Of a DNA stretch of 64,000 bases, positions 44,190 to 52,584 are shown one piece after another. This DNA comes from Actinomadura syzygii (GTDB lineage: Bacteria; Actinomycetota; Actinomycetes; Streptosporangiales; Streptosporangiaceae), in assembly GCF_008085905.1 (NCBI RefSeq), contig NZ_VSFF01000011.1, forward strand, positions 452,659 through 516,658. The letters are read 5' to 3'. The position numbers and the translations under genes are program-made. Position 1 is the first letter of the stretch; every line of letters starts with the position of its first letter. Under the pieces are notes generated by a model. That model did not search any database. It was not told the DNA's origin and saw only the letters and a program-made list of their open reading frames with translations.

Positions 44190-44421
44190 GCGTTTCGCGG
44201 AGCTCAAGGGGAAGACTCAGATGGATGTGAGAGTGCTGTGGTCCCTGGTCGGTCTGGCCTTCGGGGTGGCCCTGGGGTTCGCCGGGGCGTTCGGCGGCGT
44301 CGGCGCCTTCTTCCTCGTGCTGTTCCTCGGCGTGCTCGGCTTTGTGGGCGGCCGCGTCATCGAGGGCGATCTTGACCTCAGGGAGATCTTCTCCCCGGGC
44401 GGCGCCGGACGGCGGCGGTGA
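44179..44421 (+). CDS. Small DUF2273-like membrane protein
   Basis: 80 residues with two short transmembrane helices (about 17-60: VRVLWSLVGLAFGVALGFAG; GVGAFFLVLFLGVLGFVGG) and an acidic then basic C-terminus (EGDLDLREIF, GRRR). Members of this family occur with Asp23 and AmaP. It overlaps the end of the preceding gene by 11 bases and the next by four. Confidence 0.75.
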   Translation: MTGERFAELKGKTQMDVRVLWSLVGLAFGVALGFAGAFGGVGAFFLVLFLGVLGFVGGRVIEGDLDLREIFSPGGAGRRR

Positions 44422-44771
44422 CACACCCCGAGCGCGGCAGGACGACGATCCGCGAGCGGGCGGTCGCGCGTATCGTCGTCAAGGCCGCGCAGGAGGTCGA
44501 AGAATCGGGCGGTCTCGGCCGGACGATCGTCGGCGTGCCGGTCCCCGGGCGGCGTCCCGCCCGCACCGAGGTACGGGTGACCGGGGACATCGTGACGGCC
44601 AAGATGACGCTGTCGGTGGCCTATCCGATGCCCCTGCGCGCCGTTGTCCGCCAGGTGCGCCAGAACGTGCGCGATCGGGTTAAGCAATTGACCGGGCTCA
44701 CCGTCCGGCAGGTGGACGTCGACGTGGCTGAGCTGAGGAGCCCGGCGCTCGGCGGGAGGACTGTACGGTGA
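44418..44771 (+). CDS. Asp23/Gls24 family protein (3)
   Basis: 117 residues. VARIVVKAAQEVEESGGLGR opens the domain, followed by RTEVRVTGDIVTAKMTLSVA and LTGLTVRQVDVDVAEL at the end. GTG start overlaps the previous stop (GTGA). The third Asp23-type gene in the run, so the stress complex is probably a hetero-oligomer. Confidence 0.8.
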   Translation: MTHPERGRTTIRERAVARIVVKAAQEVEESGGLGRTIVGVPVPGRRPARTEVRVTGDIVTAKMTLSVAYPMPLRAVVRQVRQNVRDRVKQLTGLTVRQVDVDVAELRSPALGGRTVR

Positions 44772-45376
44772 CCGCGCCCGCCAGCAACCGGCCAGCGACC
44801 GAGCCGCGCACGCGTGCGGGTGGTACGCGCAGGGCCGACCGGGCGGCCAAGCACGCGTTCCGCTCGAGGCGGGTGCTGCCGGCCCTTGCCGGTGCGCTGC
44901 TGATGGTGGTGGCCGGCGTGCTGACGGCGATCGAGGTCATCTCGACGACACTGGACCATCCGGCGCGCGTCTTCCCGTACGGGTGGGTGCGGAAGGCGGA
45001 CTGGAACGACTGGTACGCGCTCGCGATCTTCGCGGTCCTAGCGCTGATCGGCGCCTGCTTCGTGCTGGCCGCCGTGCTGCCGGGCACGTCCCGCGTCGTC
45101 CCGCTGCACGGGCGCGACCCGAGCCTGCTGACGGGAGTGAGCAGGCGCGGGCTCAAGCGCCTCGCCGCTGCGGCGGCCGAGGGGGCACCGGGAGTGTCGG
45201 GTGTTCGGAGAGTCCGGCTGCGCCGTCGGCGGGTGAGGGTGGTCGCGCAGACACCCGTGCAGGCGCCCGCGGGGTTGGACGAGGGAGTCGCCGAGGCCGT
45301 ACGCGAGCGGCTCGACCGGCTCGGGCCGCTGCCCGCTCGCTCGGTCGCGGTGCGGATGAAGCACCGGGAGGGGTGA
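44768..45376 (+). CDS. Membrane protein of Asp23 operon (DUF6286-like)
   Basis: 202 residues. A basic N-terminus, two transmembrane helices (about 36-60, LPALAGALLMVVAGVLTAIEV; about 85-108, LAIFAVLALIGACFVLAAVL) and a cytosolic C-terminal domain (LKRLAAAAAEGAPGVSGVRR) that resembles the Asp23-contacting region of AmaP. GTG start overlaps the preceding stop. Likely a membrane anchor of the stress complex. Confidence 0.7.
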   Translation: MTAPASNRPATEPRTRAGGTRRADRAAKHAFRSRRVLPALAGALLMVVAGVLTAIEVISTTLDHPARVFPYGWVRKADWNDWYALAIFAVLALIGACFVLAAVLPGTSRVVPLHGRDPSLLTGVSRRGLKRLAAAAAEGAPGVSGVRRVRLRRRRVRVVAQTPVQAPAGLDEGVAEAVRERLDRLGPLPARSVAVRMKHREG

Positions 45377-45951
45377 TGGACCGCCGTCCAGCGCACGTCA
45401 ACCGCACCGGCCTGATCTTGCTCGGAGTCTTCCTCGCTGCCGCCGGAACCGGTGGTTTGGCACGAGGCTGGGGTGCCTTCGGAGATGCGCGATCCTCCGC
45501 CCCGGTGCTGGAGGAGGCGCGCCGCTTCGCCAATGACCATGGCTGGTTCTGGCCGGCCGTCGCCGCGGCGGCTGTGGTCGTGGCGCTGCTGGGAATGGCC
45601 TGGCTGTTCATGCAGATCCGCTCTGGCCGGCTGCGGAGCCTCGCACTGGAGCCGGACGTCGAGGTCGGCATGGCGCGGGTGGAGGCGAAGGCGATCGCGG
45701 GCGCGTTGGAAGCCGAGATCGGCGAGTACCCGGGCGTGCGCAAGGTGCGGGCCCGGCTGATCGGCTCGTCCAAGCGGCCCGAACTGCGGCTCGACATCGC
45801 CTATGAGCAGGACGCAGACCCAGTCGATCTGCGGCGGCGTATCCGGGACGAGGCCATCCACCGGCTCTGCACCGCCCTCGAACGCGGGACGCTCCCAACT
45901 GTGCTGCGGTTGCGACCTCTTCCCGGGATGCGGTCAGCGACCATCATCTGA
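45376..45951 (+). CDS. amaP: Alkaline shock response membrane anchor protein AmaP
   Basis: 191 residues. Two transmembrane helices (about 10-30, NRTGLILLGVFLAAAGTGGL; about 58-82) flank a periplasmic loop, and a cytosolic domain follows (LEAEIGEYPGVRKVRARLIG). AmaP anchors Asp23 to the membrane in Staphylococcus. The ATG overlaps the preceding stop (TGATG). Last gene of the operon. Confidence 0.8.
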   Translation: MDRRPAHVNRTGLILLGVFLAAAGTGGLARGWGAFGDARSSAPVLEEARRFANDHGWFWPAVAAAAVVVALLGMAWLFMQIRSGRLRSLALEPDVEVGMARVEAKAIAGALEAEIGEYPGVRKVRARLIGSSKRPELRLDIAYEQDADPVDLRRRIRDEAIHRLCTALERGTLPTVLRLRPLPGMRSATII

Positions 45952-46338
45952 AACGGGCGATGCTTGGCCACGCACCTTCGGTTGCCGTGATCTCGGTGTT
46001 CCGATAGCCGCTATCTGGCGAACACCGCCAGCAGTGCTCCGCGTGGTCTGGATGACCACAGGGGTACCCGCAGCCTGAGACGACCTTGACGATGGCGCCA
46101 AGCTGCCCCGGTCCACGGCCTAATCTCCCCGCCGTCGCGCGGACCGCCCGGAGGTCGGCTCGTGGCGACGGCCCGGCGAGCCCGTCACTGAACCGGCCGC
46201 GACCCAGGCGCAGGCCGCGCACGCCATCCGCCACACGGCCTGCTGCTGAGCAGTGCGGCTCGTTCGCACGTGTGTGGTCCGTGACCGTAAACGGTCTGGC
46301 CCACCCGGCACGGACGGGGCCGCAGTGTATCGACGCGG
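45952..46338. other. Intergenic region between Asp23 operon and siderophore genes
   Basis: About 390 bases between convergent genes with no recognised coding or RNA feature. No strong hairpin was picked out. Confidence 0.5.
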
Positions 46339-46992
46339 CTACTGGGCTGCAGGCGCGGGATGGGCGACCAGTCGGGAGAGCAGGCGGCTAGTGGTGAGAG
46401 CCATCGCGCAGCGTTCGGCGGCGTAGGTGATGGCCGAAGCGTGATGGTCGGCGGAGAAGTCGGCTGTGGCGTCGGTGACGAAGAACGTCTCGATGTCGCG
46501 CATGAACGCTTCGACCGCTGTCATGAGGCAGCCGATGTGGGCATAGATGCCGGTGATGATGAGCTGGTCGCGACCGAGATCGGACAGCACCGTGTCCAGC
46601 GGGGTGCGCTGGAAGGCGCTGTAGCGCCATTTGGTGAGCAGGATGTCGGAACCGGTCGGGGCGAGCGGGTCGATGATCTGGGCGGCTTTGGGGTCGGCGG
46701 GGATGCCAGCGCCCCAGAAGTCCTGGAGCAGTCCGCGCTGTTGCGCGGTCTGGGCGCCTGGCTGGGCGCTGTACACGACCGGGATTCCGCGGTTGTCGCA
46801 GTGAGCGCGCAGAGCGAGGATGTTGGCGAGGAGTTCGGGGATCGGGGATCGGTCGCGGGCGAAGGCGTCGACGAAATAGTTCTGCATGTCGTGGATCAGC
46901 AGCACGGCGCGGCTGGACTCGACGGTCCAGGAAACCCGGTTCTCGGGTGCTGCGTCGGGCATCGGGTACGGGGCAATCCGGGGCAGGCCCAT
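46339..46992 (-). CDS. dhbB: Isochorismatase (2,3-dihydro-2,3-dihydroxybenzoate synthase) without carrier domain
   Basis: 217 residues. Full isochorismatase domain with the EntB/DhbB-type start (GLPRIAPYPMP), the catalytic Asp in VLLIHDMQNYFVDAF, the Lys of LLTKWRYSAF and the GIYAHIGCLMTAVEAF stretch. It hydrolyses isochorismate to 2,3-dihydro-2,3-dihydroxybenzoate and pyruvate. EntB and DhbB carry a further 70-residue aryl carrier domain; here the protein stops after the isochorismatase, and a free carrier protein is encoded at 50757-50987. It is last in the leftward dhbA-C-E-B run, eight bases after dhbE. Confidence 0.92.
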   Translation of the reverse strand: MGLPRIAPYPMPDAAPENRVSWTVESSRAVLLIHDMQNYFVDAFARDRSPIPELLANILALRAHCDNRGIPVVYSAQPGAQTAQQRGLLQDFWGAGIPADPKAAQIIDPLAPTGSDILLTKWRYSAFQRTPLDTVLSDLGRDQLIITGIYAHIGCLMTAVEAFMRDIETFFVTDATADFSADHHASAITYAAERCAMALTTSRLLSRLVAHPAPAAQ

Positions 46993-47000
46993 GATGACTC

Positions 47001-48617
47001 CTAAGGGGTGGAGGTGAGGTGTGCGGCCAGAGCCCGGCGCAACTCGCGCTTACTGATCTTTCCGACACCGGTGACCGGGAATCGGGTGACGATCTCAACT
47101 CGGTCGGGAATCTTGAAGGAGGCGAGCCCGCGGTCGCGCAAGAACTCCCGCAGCTCGCCGGCGACTGGGGCGACTCCGCGAGGCACCACGACCGCACAGG
47201 TCCGTTCGCCGAGAAAGCGATCGGGGACGGCCACCACGGCGGCGTCCTGGACGGCGGGGTGGGCGAGCAGGTGGTTTTCGATCTCTTCGGCGGCGACCTT
47301 CTCGCCGCCGCGGTTGATCTGGTCCTTCTCCCGGCCCGCGACGACGAGGTGGCCGGACGGGAGGCGGCGGACGATGTCGCCAGTCCGGTAGAACCCGTCC
47401 GGAGTGAACGCGACGGTGTTGTGCTCGGCGGCGCGATAGTAGCCGCGGATGGTGTAGGGCCCTCGAGTGAGCAGTTCGCCGGGCTCCCCGGGCGGGGTCT
47501 CGTTCCCGGCGCGGTCGACCACGCGGATCTCGTCGTCGGGGGAAATCGGCCGGCCCTGTGTCGTCAGGTGATACCTCTCTGCTTCACCGGCACGCGTGTA
47601 GCAGACCAGACCCTCGGCCATGCCGAAGACCTGCTGGAGGTCGCAGCCGAGGGCACTGCGGACGCGGCCGGCAGCCGCGTCGCTGAACCGGGCCCCGCCG
47701 ACCTGGAGCACCTGCAGGCTCGACAGATCGTGCGGGGTGGTGCGAGCCGTGTCCATCCACAGCATCGCCAGCGGAGGGACGAGCCCGGTGAGTGTGACTC
47801 GCTCGGCCTCGATCAACGGGAACGCGGCGGCGGGCGATGGTTGCGGTGCCATGACGACCCGTCCGCCCGCATGCAAAGTCCCGAAGACACCGGGAGAGCT
47901 CATCGGGAAGTTGTGCGCGACGGGCAGCGCGCCCAGGTAAACGGTGCTGGTCGTGACCCCGCAGATCTCGGCGCTCGCGCGGATGCTGTAGAGGTAGTCG
48001 TCGTGCGTGCGTGGGATCATCTTCGGGGTCCCGGTGGTGCCGCCCGACAATTGGAACAAGGCCACATCCGCCGGGTCACACACGGGAAAACCGCCGGTGT
48101 CGTGGTCGCGCAGTGTGTCGAACGAAGTGAACCCGCAGGCGTCGCCGATGACGATCACGTGTCGCAGTCCGGGCACCTGAGCCCGGACGGCTCCGGCGAG
48201 CGGCCGGTAATCGAAGCCTCCGTGCTCGGCCGCCACAATGTAGGCGACCGCCTCCGACTGCCGGGCCAGGTGGACGATCTCGCTCGACCGGTGCGCGGGG
48301 AGTGCGAATACGGGGATGGCATCGAGCCGGAACAGCGCGAATGCCGTCTCCAGGAACTCGGCGATGTTCGGCAGTTGGACGATGACCCGGTCGCGCGGGC
48401 CGATCCCGAGGCCGCGTAGTCCGGTGGCGAGGCACGACGCCCGCGCGTCGAGGTCGGTGTAGCTCCAGCGCCGTCGTCCGTCGACCACCGCGACGCGGTC
48501 GGTGTGCTCGGCGGCGAGCCGGCTAAGCAGGGCGCTGAAGGTCTCCCCGCGCCAGTACCCGGCGGCGCGATAGCGGGCCGCGGTCTCGTCCGGCCATGGG
48601 GTGCAGTAGTCGAGCAT
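47001..48617 (-). CDS. dhbE: 2,3-dihydroxybenzoate-AMP ligase
   Basis: 538 residues, stand-alone aryl-acid adenylation enzyme. The A3 motif is SGGTTGTPKMIPRTH. The acid-specific HNFPMSSPG has Asn where amino-acid-activating domains have Asp235, the hallmark of DHB/salicylate activation. The C-terminal hinge GREKDQINRGGEKVAAEEIE and the catalytic Lys (GKISKREL) are present. It makes DHB-AMP and loads it on an aryl carrier protein. Its ATG overlaps the dhbC stop (TGATG). Confidence 0.94.
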   Translation of the reverse strand: MLDYCTPWPDETAARYRAAGYWRGETFSALLSRLAAEHTDRVAVVDGRRRWSYTDLDARASCLATGLRGLGIGPRDRVIVQLPNIAEFLETAFALFRLDAIPVFALPAHRSSEIVHLARQSEAVAYIVAAEHGGFDYRPLAGAVRAQVPGLRHVIVIGDACGFTSFDTLRDHDTGGFPVCDPADVALFQLSGGTTGTPKMIPRTHDDYLYSIRASAEICGVTTSTVYLGALPVAHNFPMSSPGVFGTLHAGGRVVMAPQPSPAAAFPLIEAERVTLTGLVPPLAMLWMDTARTTPHDLSSLQVLQVGGARFSDAAAGRVRSALGCDLQQVFGMAEGLVCYTRAGEAERYHLTTQGRPISPDDEIRVVDRAGNETPPGEPGELLTRGPYTIRGYYRAAEHNTVAFTPDGFYRTGDIVRRLPSGHLVVAGREKDQINRGGEKVAAEEIENHLLAHPAVQDAAVVAVPDRFLGERTCAVVVPRGVAPVAGELREFLRDRGLASFKIPDRVEIVTRFPVTGVGKISKRELRRALAAHLTSTP

Positions 48618-49786
48618 CACAGGTCCTGGTCGATGCCGATCGCACGCAAGAACGTGCGGAACTTGGCGGAGGTCTCGGCCAGCTCTGCGTCCGGAACGGA
48701 GCCCTCGACGATTCCGGCGCCCGCATAGATGCGGATCTCGTCGTCGGCGACCTCGGCGCAGCGGATCGCGACGGCCCATTCGCCGTCGCCGGACGAGTCG
48801 CACCAACCGACGGCGCCGCTGTAGAAGCTGCGGTTGAACGGCTCGATCTCCTGGATGGCGCGCATCGCCAGGCTCCTCGGCGTGCCGCACACCGCCGGAG
48901 TCGGGTGCAGTGCCGCCGCCAGATGCAGTGAGGTCACCTCGGGGTCGCGGAGCTGCCCGCGGATCTGCGTCGACAGATGCCACAGCGTCGGCGTCTCGAG
49001 CAGCGAGGGCTCGTCCTGGACGTGGAGGTCGTGGCAGAACGGACGCAACCCCTCGGCGACGGCTTCCACGACGACCGCGTGTTCGCGCAGGTCCTTCTCG
49101 GAGGCGAGCAGCCGTTCACCCGCGCGGGCGTCAGCGCGGGCGTCGGCGTGTCGCGGCGCCGAACCGGCTAGCGGGTTGGCCGTGACGAGTCCGCCGTCGC
49201 GTTGCACGAGCAGTTCGGGGCTCGCGCCGAGCAGCGTCCGGCCGGGCTGCAGGTCCACCGCGAAGACGTAGCCGGCGGGATTGTCGTGGGCGAGGCGCCG
49301 CAGCAGCGCCCCGGCCCCCGGGTGCCGGGCACCCTCCAGGTGCAGCGCACGGGCGAGGACGATCTTGCGGATCCGGCTGTCGGCCAGCCGTTCCAGCGCC
49401 TCGCCGACGCCGTGCCGGTACACCTCTGGTGAGGGCACGTGCTGGACTTCGGCGAAACCGACCGGCGGTCCCACGGGCGGGGCCGCGGCAGGTGCGGGAC
49501 CGGTCCACCGAACGGTGCGGGGGACCCGCAGCCGGGCCGGGGTCGAGGGATGGAAGGGCAGGGCGCCGACGACGATCGGCCGCGGCTGCCCCAGGTCCCG
49601 GGCCTCGGCGAGCGTCGCGCGGACCCGTCGCGCGACGGCGTCGGCGGGGCTTCGGGGATTGCAGGTCGGGACGACGGCCACGGTGCCCTGGGCGAGCAGC
49701 CCATGCGCGGGCGACCGGAAGAAGAAGGATTCCTGGGGCCGGTAGTCGCTCAGGAGGTCGGCGTGGGACTGGGTGAGGATCGTCAA
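48617..49786 (-). CDS. dhbC: Isochorismate synthase
   Basis: 389 residues, chorismate-binding family. The general-base Lys is in RKIVLARALHLEG; LGASPELLV, TANPLAGSAPR, HPTPAVCGTPR and AIQEIEPFNRSFYSGAVGW complete the active site with its Mg-binding Glu residues. It converts chorismate to isochorismate, the first step to 2,3-dihydroxybenzoate. It lies 26 bases after dhbA and is coupled to dhbE. Confidence 0.94.
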   Translation of the reverse strand: MTILTQSHADLLSDYRPQESFFFRSPAHGLLAQGTVAVVPTCNPRSPADAVARRVRATLAEARDLGQPRPIVVGALPFHPSTPARLRVPRTVRWTGPAPAAAPPVGPPVGFAEVQHVPSPEVYRHGVGEALERLADSRIRKIVLARALHLEGARHPGAGALLRRLAHDNPAGYVFAVDLQPGRTLLGASPELLVQRDGGLVTANPLAGSAPRHADARADARAGERLLASEKDLREHAVVVEAVAEGLRPFCHDLHVQDEPSLLETPTLWHLSTQIRGQLRDPEVTSLHLAAALHPTPAVCGTPRSLAMRAIQEIEPFNRSFYSGAVGWCDSSGDGEWAVAIRCAEVADDEIRIYAGAGIVEGSVPDAELAETSAKFRTFLRAIGIDQDL

Positions 49787-49812
49787 GGAATCGGCTCCGA
49801 ATCGGCTCCGGG

Positions 49813-50583
49813 TCAGGCGCGCAGCGCGGCGCCGCCGTCGACGTACAACTCGTGCATGGTGATGTGCCGGGCCTTCTCGGACAGCAGGAAGAGCACCGCC
49901 TCGGCGACGTCCCGCGGGTCCGCGACGCGGCCGAGTGGGATGCCGGTGCGAAAGCTCGCCAGGTCGCCCTCGACGACGTCGCCCGCGCCGAGGGCCCGCA
50001 GCATCGGGGTGTCAGTGGAGCCGGGCGAGACGATGTTGCAGCGCACGCCGTGCGGGGCCAACTCCAGTCCGAGGCAGCGGGTGAAGTGTGCCGCGGCGGC
50101 CTTGGACGCGGCGTAGGCGGCCATCCCGGTCCGCGGGACTCCGCCGGCGTTGGACCCGACCGTGACGATCGCGCCTTGGCCGCGTTCGGCCATCCTGCGG
50201 GCGGCGGCGCGGCAGGCCACGAAGACGCCGGTGGTGTTGACGGCAAACGTTGCGGCCCAGTCGTCATCGGTCGTCGACACCACGGGCGAGGGACGCAGCA
50301 CACCGGCGACGTTGACCAACCCCGTCACCGGACCGAGCCCTGCCTCCACCTTGTCGAGCGCCGCCTCCACGGCGGCTCTGTCGCGGATGTCGACGGTGTG
50401 CGCCTGGACGGTGTGGGCCTCGTTGGGCCGCCGTTCCTGCAGGTCGCCGCAGAGTGCGCGGAGGCCGTCCTGGTCGATGTCGAGCGCCGCGACCGGCCGT
50501 CCGGCGGACACGAGCGCGGCTACGGTCGCCGCGCCGATCCCGCCGGCGGCACCGGTCACGGCCGTCACGCGGTCGCGCATCAC
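49813..50583 (-). CDS. dhbA: 2,3-dihydro-2,3-dihydroxybenzoate dehydrogenase
   Basis: 256 residues, classical short-chain dehydrogenase: cofactor loop TGAAGGIGAA (about 10-19), Asp (ALDID) favouring NAD, catalytic Ser in VGSNAG and Y-x-x-x-K in YAASKAAAA. It oxidises the diene diol to 2,3-dihydroxybenzoate. First gene of the leftward operon; iron-box sequences lie 29-47 bases upstream of its start, so repression by iron is expected. Confidence 0.93.
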   Translation of the reverse strand: MMRDRVTAVTGAAGGIGAATVAALVSAGRPVAALDIDQDGLRALCGDLQERRPNEAHTVQAHTVDIRDRAAVEAALDKVEAGLGPVTGLVNVAGVLRPSPVVSTTDDDWAATFAVNTTGVFVACRAAARRMAERGQGAIVTVGSNAGGVPRTGMAAYAASKAAAAHFTRCLGLELAPHGVRCNIVSPGSTDTPMLRALGAGDVVEGDLASFRTGIPLGRVADPRDVAEAVLFLLSEKARHITMHELYVDGGAALRA

Positions 50584-50611
50584 CGCACCCCCGAAATTAG
50601 GTCTACCTAAC

Positions 50612-50630
50612 TTAGGTTAGGCAAACCTAT
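50612..50630. promoter_or_regulatory. Iron box (IdeR/DtxR type) upstream of dhbA
   Basis: TTAGGTTAGGCAAACCTAT matches the IdeR/DmdR consensus TTAGGTTAGSCTAACCTAA at 17 of 19 positions. A weaker overlapping half-palindrome (AGGTCTACCT) lies just nearer dhbA at 50600-50609. Confidence 0.88.
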
Positions 50631-50713
50631 ATTCCAGAGGGCGTCTCTGGCCGTCAAGAGTGATCTATGCGTCTCTTGGACGCCCTTGACATGGCCCATC
50701 CGACTTCGCAGAG

Positions 50714-50732
50714 TTAGGCAAGCCTTACCTAA
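50714..50732. promoter_or_regulatory. Iron box (IdeR/DtxR type) upstream of the aryl carrier gene
   Basis: TTAGGCAAGCCTTACCTAA matches the same consensus at 16 of 19 positions and ends about 25 bases before the carrier-protein ATG, so the rightward siderophore operon has its own operator. Confidence 0.85.
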
Positions 50733-50756
50733 GTTCATTGTCTGAGGAGTGACGTG

Positions 50757-50987
50757 ATGGAGCGGACGCCGCTCACCCCGGAACGCATCCGCGCCGACGT
50801 CGCCGACGTCCTGAGCGTGCCGCAGGACGAGATCACCGATGAGGTCCAGCTCATCGACCGGGGACTGGACTCGATCCGGCTGATGACGCTCATCGAGCGC
50901 TGGCGCGCCGAGGGCGCCGACGTCGAATTGGCCGAATTGGCCGAGCGGCCGACGGTGGCCGACTGGGTCGCCAAGCTCACCCGCTGA
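50757..50987 (+). CDS. Stand-alone aryl carrier protein
   Basis: 76 residues, four-helix carrier fold with the phosphopantetheine-accepting Ser39 in DRGLDSIRLMTLIERW. The sequence around it resembles the aryl carrier domain of EntB/DhbB. It should be loaded with 2,3-dihydroxybenzoate by DhbE and deliver it to the first condensation domain of the NRPS. ATG 50757 is seven bases after AGGAG; the GTG at 50754 is less well spaced. First gene of the rightward operon. Confidence 0.9.
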   Translation: MERTPLTPERIRADVADVLSVPQDEITDEVQLIDRGLDSIRLMTLIERWRAEGADVELAELAERPTVADWVAKLTR

Positions 50988-51063
50988 GAAGCCCGCGCCG
51001 CCGGGGCGCCGTCCCGACGCTCGGCACCTCTGCCGCAGCGCGGCGAACCGAAGAGGAGAACGC

Positions 51064-52584
51064 GTGAAGACCGAGGAGTACGACGTCGTCGTGGTGGGCG
51101 GCGGCCCTGGCGGCTCGACCGCCGCCACTCTCGTGGCCAGACACGGCCACCGGGTGCTCCTGCTGGAAAAGGAGACATTCCCGCGCTACCAGATCGGCGA
51201 GTCGCTGCTGCCCGCGACCGTGCACGGCATCTGCCGGCTACTCGGCGTCGAGCAGGAGGTCGAGCGAGCCGGATTCACCGTCAAGCGCGGCGGGAGCTTC
51301 CGCTGGGGGACCAACCCCCTCCCGTGGAACTTCCTGTTCGCGCTCTCGCCCGAGATGTCCGGGCCGACGTCGTTCGCCTACCAGGTCGAGCGCATGAAGT
51401 TCGATGACATCCTGCTGCGCAACGCCGCGGCCCGGGGCGTCGAGGTCAGGGAGAACGCCTCGGTCGGCGAAGTGCTGTCCGACCAGGAGCGGGTCCGCGG
51501 CGTCCGGTACACCGGCGCGTCCGGCCAGGTGCGGGAGGTGCGCGCCCGCCACGTGATCGACGCCTCCGGCAACCGCACCCGCATCAGCGGCGCCGCCGGC
51601 GGCGAGCGCGTCTACTCCGAGCACTTCCGCAATCTCGCGCTGTTCGGGTACTTCGAGGGCGGCGGACGGCTGCCCGCCCCGGACTCCGGCAACATCCTGT
51701 GCGCCGCGTTCGACGAGGGCTGGCTCTGGTACATCCCGCTGAGCGACACGCTGACCAGTATCGGCGCGGTGATCAGCCACACCGCCGCGCAGGAGGTCCA
51801 GGGCGACCAGGACGCCCGAGAGAAGGCGCTGCTCGGATTCATCGACCGCTGCGAGATCGTCCGCGACCTGCTCGGGGACGCCACTCGGGTCACCACCGGT
51901 ACCTACGGCGAACTGCGCGTCCGCAAGGACTACTCCTACGCCAACACCCGCTTTTGGAGGCCGGGCATGGCGCTGGTCGGCGACGCCGCCTGCTTCATCG
52001 ATCCGGTGTTCTCCACCGGCGTCCACCTGGCCACCTACGGCGGGCTGCTCGCCGCCCGCTCGATCAACAGCGTGCTGGACGGGAGCGTCCCCGAGGACCG
52101 GGCGTTCACCGAGTTCGAGGGCCGCTACCGCCGCGAGTACGGCGTCTTCTACGAGTTCCTGAGCGCCTTCTACGACATGCAGGCCAGCGAGGACACCTAC
52201 TTCTGGAAGGCCAAGAAGGTCACCTTGTTCGACGCCTCCGCGATGGAGGCGTTCGTGGCCCTGGTCGGCGGCGTCGCATCCGGCGAGGCCGCCCTCACCG
52301 ACGCCCCGGCGCTCACCGCGCGGTTCGCGGGCTCCTCGCGCGCGCTCGGCGCGGCCGTGGAGGCGACCGGGTCCATGCAGACCGAGTCGGGCGAACGCAT
52401 GAACCACCTGTTCGGCGTCCCGGCGGTCGCGTCGGTCATGCAGGAGATGAACGACATCCAGCGCCGCGGCGTGCTCGGACGGGCCACGGCGGAGTCACCG
52501 CTGCTGCGCGGGGGGCTGGTCCCCTCCGCCGACGGGCTCTCCTGGACCGATCCGGAGACCGATCCGAGGACCGATCCGGCGTGA
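51064..52584 (+). CDS. FAD-dependent halogenase
   Basis: 506 residues. FAD-binding GGGPGGST (12-19), the R-x-x-I-G-E-S-L-L-P start typical of halogenases (41-50), catalytic-type Lys74 in GFTVKRGGSFRWG, the W-x-W-x-I-P signature (W220, W222, P225) that blocks the monooxygenase reaction, and GDAACFIDPVFSTGVHL. It resembles the CmlS/phenolic halogenase group rather than tryptophan halogenases. In this operon the likely substrate is carrier-bound 2,3-dihydroxybenzoate. GTG 51064 follows GAGGAG. The stop overlaps the next gene (GTGA). Confidence 0.9.
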   Translation: MKTEEYDVVVVGGGPGGSTAATLVARHGHRVLLLEKETFPRYQIGESLLPATVHGICRLLGVEQEVERAGFTVKRGGSFRWGTNPLPWNFLFALSPEMSGPTSFAYQVERMKFDDILLRNAAARGVEVRENASVGEVLSDQERVRGVRYTGASGQVREVRARHVIDASGNRTRISGAAGGERVYSEHFRNLALFGYFEGGGRLPAPDSGNILCAAFDEGWLWYIPLSDTLTSIGAVISHTAAQEVQGDQDAREKALLGFIDRCEIVRDLLGDATRVTTGTYGELRVRKDYSYANTRFWRPGMALVGDAACFIDPVFSTGVHLATYGGLLAARSINSVLDGSVPEDRAFTEFEGRYRREYGVFYEFLSAFYDMQASEDTYFWKAKKVTLFDASAMEAFVALVGGVASGEAALTDAPALTARFAGSSRALGAAVEATGSMQTESGERMNHLFGVPAVASVMQEMNDIQRRGVLGRATAESPLLRGGLVPSADGLSWTDPETDPRTDPA

